Shown here: in pieces, positions 4,073 through 6,687 of the stretch
How the letters are laid out: each line of letters starts with the position of its first letter
Position numbering within the stretch: the stretch's first letter is position 1
From: Clostridiaceae bacterium UBA4839
Lineage (GTDB): Bacteria > Bacillota > Clostridia > Clostridiales > Caloramatoraceae
Direction of reading: 5' to 3'
DNA length: 6,687 nucleotides
Assembly: GCA_002400085.1 (NCBI GenBank)
Contig: DHEX01000073.1
Span: 1 to 6,687, forward strand
Notes under the pieces: model-generated
What the model was told of the DNA's origin: nothing
What the model saw: only the letters and a program-made list of their open reading frames with translations
Database searches by the model: none
Made by a program: the position numbers and the translations under genes

Positions 4073-6205
4073 TTACCTTAAAAGAACGCTGTACTTATAT
4101 CCATCAGAAATTACTGTTATATCACCATTTATATCTGTTCTATATACTGGTATATTTCTTTCATTTAAACTTTCAATTACCTTATAGGATGGATGACCAA
4201 AGCTATTTCTGCCAACAGATATTACTGCTGTTCCTATTTTAGAATTATCTATTGCAGATTGGCTAAATGAAGCATAAGATCCGTGATGGGATACCTTGTA
4301 AATATCAAATTCACCTGTGATCCTATCAAGAACGCTCTTTTCTGCATCTGATGTTAACAGCATATTAAAGTTCTTATAAGAAACTTCAAGAACCAGACAA
4401 ATTTCATTTTCTGAATTATTACTTATAACTGAATTTTCAGGTGCTAAGATTTTAATTTGTATATCATTGATTTTCAAAGTATCTCCATATTTAATTTCAT
4501 TAAAATTTTTATCCTTAGAGCTGCTGAAAGTATATAAGCTATCTATTTTAAGCTCATCCTCTATATATTTATACCCGCCGCAATGATCACTATGAAAATG
4601 AGTAATAATAAGCCCATCAATACTTCTATAACCGCATCGTCTAATATAAGGAACTACCTTATTTCTAGCAGCAGCATACCCTTCGAATTCAGGTCCTGTA
4701 TCAATCAATATCCCATTCCTTCCAGGGGTTTCTATGAATATGCTATCCCCCTGCCCAACATTAATAAAATGAATTTTTAAATAAGGGGAATACTTAATTA
4801 ATGAAATGCTCATTATTAAAACTAAAAATGAGTAGGTATATTTTTTTTGAATTGAAGACATTTTAATATCAAACACATCAAAAATTAATATCATTAAAAT
4901 ATAATAGGCTATTATAAACATAAAATGAGGTCTTCCTGGATACACCATTATATTGGCTTTATTAATAAATTTAATTAATTCCATAAACATCTTCCCAAGA
5001 AAAGCTGCAGGAAAAAGAAAATACTTTATGCTTGTAATTAAATATAAAAACGATAATGAAAAACCAATTACTGTAATAGCTGAAACCATAGGCCCTATAA
5101 TAATATTTACCAGCACTGTTATAATTGAAAAAAAACCACTGATGTAAATAACAATTGGAAATGTCGCAGTAAAAGCTGATAGAGCAATTGCAGTATCCTC
5201 TTTTACCTTTTGATTTTTTATAGGAATAGCATCAGAAAATTTATGTTTAAATAAAATTAAACCTAGTACTGCCGTATAGGATAAAATAAATCCTAAGTTA
5301 AATACATAATAAGCATTATATAAAAGCATCATAAATGCAGAAACAAATATTATATTGATTTGTTCATAGGGTTTATTTATTGCTCTTGAGATTATATAAA
5401 GTGATATCATAATAAAAGCTCTTGTAATTGAAGGCTCAAACCCGCTTAAAAAAGTATATAAAAAACATATAATAAAGCATAATAAGTATCTGAGTTTTGC
5501 TGATGTTTTTATCAAAGCTCTTCTAATAAAATAATATATTATTCCAATATTAAATCCTGAAACTGCAAGAATATGAGATATGCCTAACTCTCTAAAAATA
5601 TCTTCGTTTTCAGTCTCATTATTATATCCAAATACAAGCCCTGATATAAAGCCTCCTCCTTCCTCGTCAATATTTAAATAGCCGTTAATAATTTTATATT
5701 TTATTTTTGTAGGAATCATCCGAAGTGATTTGGGGGAATTTATATTTATATTTTTATCTGACAAGCTTATAATTCCATTTATTCCTTTAGAATAAAGAAA
5801 CCTTTCACTATTTCTTTGGTTTTCCCTAATAACTCCTGAAAATTTAATATAATCTCCTGGCTTTATATCCCTTTGTGAATATAAGTATATCTTCAATTTG
5901 TAATTTTCTTTATAATTTTTTAAAATTAAAACATTGTTATTTTTTTCAACAATATACCCTTCATATTCATTTTTACTTTTTAAAAATTCGTATTTACTGT
6001 TAAAATTAAAATAATTTGCTTTAGCACATAGGGCACCCAAAACACTAAAAATACAGCAAAATAAAATTGTATAATACAGTTTCTTTCTATATAAAATTAA
6101 AAATAGTGCAGCTTCTGCTGCACATAATAAATAGAAATTTCCTGCAAAATATGAAACAATACCAGCAATAAAGAACGGAAAGAGCTTTAATAATGGATAT
6201 CTCAT
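4073..6205 (-). CDS. comEC: ComEC/Rec2 family DNA uptake channel protein
   Basis: ComEC forms the membrane channel through which single-stranded DNA enters the cytoplasm during transformation. The 710-residue product has the full architecture. N-terminal hydrophobic segments span about 5-60, followed by a soluble beta-rich region (75-160, DUF4131 type). The multi-spanning competence domain covers about 180-470, with HILAVSGFNIG (211-221), SGFEPSITRAFIM (254-266) and FNLGFILSYTAVLGL (302-316). A C-terminal metallo-beta-lactamase-like domain follows: INVGQGDS (481-488), THFHSDHCGG with H536, H538, D540 and H541, TSDAE (D620), SHHGS (H640, H641) and GHPS (H671). All metal-binding motifs are intact, so the proposed nuclease domain looks functional. 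The start ATG directly follows the TAA of the upstream 89-codon gene, with no good Shine-Dalgarno at normal spacing, implying translational coupling. It is somewhat shorter than B. subtilis ComEC (776 residues). Confidence 0.95.
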   Translation of the reverse strand: MRYPLLKLFPFFIAGIVSYFAGNFYLLCAAEAALFLILYRKKLYYTILFCCIFSVLGALCAKANYFNFNSKYEFLKSKNEYEGYIVEKNNNVLILKNYKENYKLKIYLYSQRDIKPGDYIKFSGVIRENQRNSERFLYSKGINGIISLSDKNININSPKSLRMIPTKIKYKIINGYLNIDEEGGGFISGLVFGYNNETENEDIFRELGISHILAVSGFNIGIIYYFIRRALIKTSAKLRYLLCFIICFLYTFLSGFEPSITRAFIMISLYIISRAINKPYEQINIIFVSAFMMLLYNAYYVFNLGFILSYTAVLGLILFKHKFSDAIPIKNQKVKEDTAIALSAFTATFPIVIYISGFFSIITVLVNIIIGPMVSAITVIGFSLSFLYLITSIKYFLFPAAFLGKMFMELIKFINKANIMVYPGRPHFMFIIAYYILMILIFDVFDIKMSSIQKKYTYSFLVLIMSISLIKYSPYLKIHFINVGQGDSIFIETPGRNGILIDTGPEFEGYAAARNKVVPYIRRCGYRSIDGLIITHFHSDHCGGYKYIEDELKIDSLYTFSSSKDKNFNEIKYGDTLKINDIQIKILAPENSVISNNSENEICLVLEVSYKNFNMLLTSDAEKSVLDRITGEFDIYKVSHHGSYASFSQSAIDNSKIGTAVISVGRNSFGHPSYKVIESLNERNIPVYRTDINGDITVISDGYKYSVLLR

Positions 6206-6475
6206 TTAAATATAAAGCTGCCTTGTATGATCATTATTTTCATAATAAAGTTTGGCTTCAATGTTTACTATATGATTGGGTTTTGAGTGCTTTATTTCAA
6301 TATCATGAGGTTTACCATCATCCTGATGATGCCTTAAATAGTTTGTAAGAATTTCTTTAGCTGCAGTATCGCTTATATTATCATAAGAGTTAAAGAATTC
6401 TTTTTCAGGAATTTGAAGCATTACTTCATAATAATCTTCCTTCTTTTTTCTTGCTTCAACTATATCGTTTAACAT
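6206..6475 (-). CDS. Unidentified 89-residue protein coupled to comEC
   Basis: I do not recognise this protein. It is a real gene by context: GAGGTG at 6481-6486 lies five bases from the ATG, and its TAA is immediately followed by the comEC ATG, so the two are co-transcribed and probably translationally coupled. The sequence has no membrane segment, signal peptide or cysteine, so it should be cytoplasmic. Residues about 2-20 and 36-48 look helical, and 57-78 look like beta strands (HDIEIKHSKPNHIVNIEAKLYY). Six histidines fall between residues 49 and 83 (49, 50, 57, 63, 68, 83), which could bind metal or may mean nothing. In B. subtilis the genes before comEC are comEA and comEB; this is neither. 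A role linked to ComEC is only inferred from position. Confidence 0.8.
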   Translation of the reverse strand: MLNDIVEARKKKEDYYEVMLQIPEKEFFNSYDNISDTAAKEILTNYLRHHQDDGKPHDIEIKHSKPNHIVNIEAKLYYENNDHTRQLYI

Positions 6476-6480
6476 ATAAT

Positions 6481-6486
6481 CACCTC
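6481..6486 (-). promoter_or_regulatory. Ribosome binding site of the 89-residue gene
   Basis: The minus strand reads GAGGTG, five bases before the ATG at 6475. It is the only good ribosome binding site for the 89-codon gene plus comEC, so it may set translation of both. Confidence 0.75.
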
Positions 6487-6528
6487 ATTTATATTTTTGC
6501 CATTTGAAATATTTTAAAACAGCAAACA

Positions 6529-6552
6529 ATAAATAATTTAAATATTATTTAT
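6529..6552. repeat. AT-only inverted repeat upstream of the 89-residue gene
   Basis: ATAAATAAT (6529-6537) and ATTATTTAT (6544-6552) form a perfect 9-bp inverted repeat with a 6-base loop. All pairs are A-T in a very AT-rich stretch, so chance is a fair explanation. On the minus strand a TTGATA (6563-6568) lies just upstream with TAATAT 15 bases on (6542-6547), a possible but non-ideal sigma-A promoter that this inverted repeat would overlap. Confidence 0.3.
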
Positions 6553-6571
6553 ATATTTTCCATATCAAAGC

Positions 6572-6670
6572 TTCGTAATTTAAAATCATTAATGAACAAA
6601 TTACAGCGGAGATAAGAAAAATATATGGAATGAACATAGAGTGAGCATTTAGATGTTCTTAGGGTTAAAA
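6572..6670. repeat. Third copy of the dispersed repeat
   Basis: It begins TTCGTAATTTAAAAT (6573-6587), resembling TTCGTAGTTTAGATT of copy 1 (32-46). It continues with GATAAGAAAAATATAT at 6611-6626, identical to 108-123, a 24-base core (6627-6650), and AGATGTTCT at 6651-6659, identical to 147-155, then tAGGGTTA. Orientation is the same as at the left end. It is non-coding and upstream of the 89-residue gene. AAGCTTC (6568-6574) and GAAGCTT (6678-6684) bracket it as a 7-bp inverted pair, which may be chance. Confidence 0.65.
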
Positions 6671-6687
6671 TGGCAGAGAAGCTTAGT

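Noticed and set aside
4583..5147. Two short plus-strand open frames opposite comEC
   Set aside because: Both lie antisense to conserved comEC domains and have no promoter or ribosome binding site evidence.
31..6670. The repeats at both window ends as a composite mobile element carrying the genes
   Set aside because: The interior is a conserved chromosomal gene order with rpsT and holA, there is no transposase, and the repeats are diverged; they are better seen as dispersed intergenic repeats.

Overview
The window is AT-rich, low-GC Firmicute DNA. It carries two sporulation/germination genes (spoIIP and gpr) in the gene order comEC - holA - rpsT (reversed) - gpr - spoIIP, which is the order known from endospore formers such as Bacillus and Clostridium. 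The protein sequences, strong GGAGG/AGGTG ribosome binding sites and base composition suggest a Clostridium sensu stricto-like anaerobe; the species cannot be named from the sequence alone.

Layout, left to right. Bases 1-176 are non-coding and hold one truncated and one longer copy of a roughly 90-100 bp repeat, plus a possible -35 box at the very edge that would serve the next gene on the minus strand. A stem-loop at 177-200 follows spoIIP. spoIIP (228-1376) and gpr (1457-2434) are both on the minus strand. The gpr-rpsT divergent region (2435-2621) is dense: a sigma-F-like promoter for gpr, a 16-bp perfect palindrome, a near-consensus sigma-A promoter for rpsT and a short rpsT leader with competing pairings. 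rpsT (2622-2888, plus) converges on holA (2945-3994, minus), and they share a bidirectional terminator. comEC (4073-6205, minus) lies upstream of holA. An unidentified 89-residue gene (6206-6475, minus) abuts comEC with no intervening base. The right end (6476-6687) is non-coding and carries a third copy of the repeat.

How the genes work together. The housekeeping part is ribosomal protein S20 and the delta subunit of the DNA polymerase III clamp loader. ComEC is the inner-membrane DNA uptake channel; comEA is not next to it. SpoIIP degrades peptidoglycan during forespore engulfment, and GPR degrades small acid-soluble spore proteins at germination. The block is a conserved gene neighbourhood, not a single pathway.

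I see no clear new defence or mobile system. The points most worth following are non-coding: a nested inverted repeat that covers the spoIIP start region, the palindrome shared by the divergent gpr/rpsT promoters, the rpsT leader, and a dispersed repeat whose two long copies share flanks but appear to carry a core in opposite orientation.
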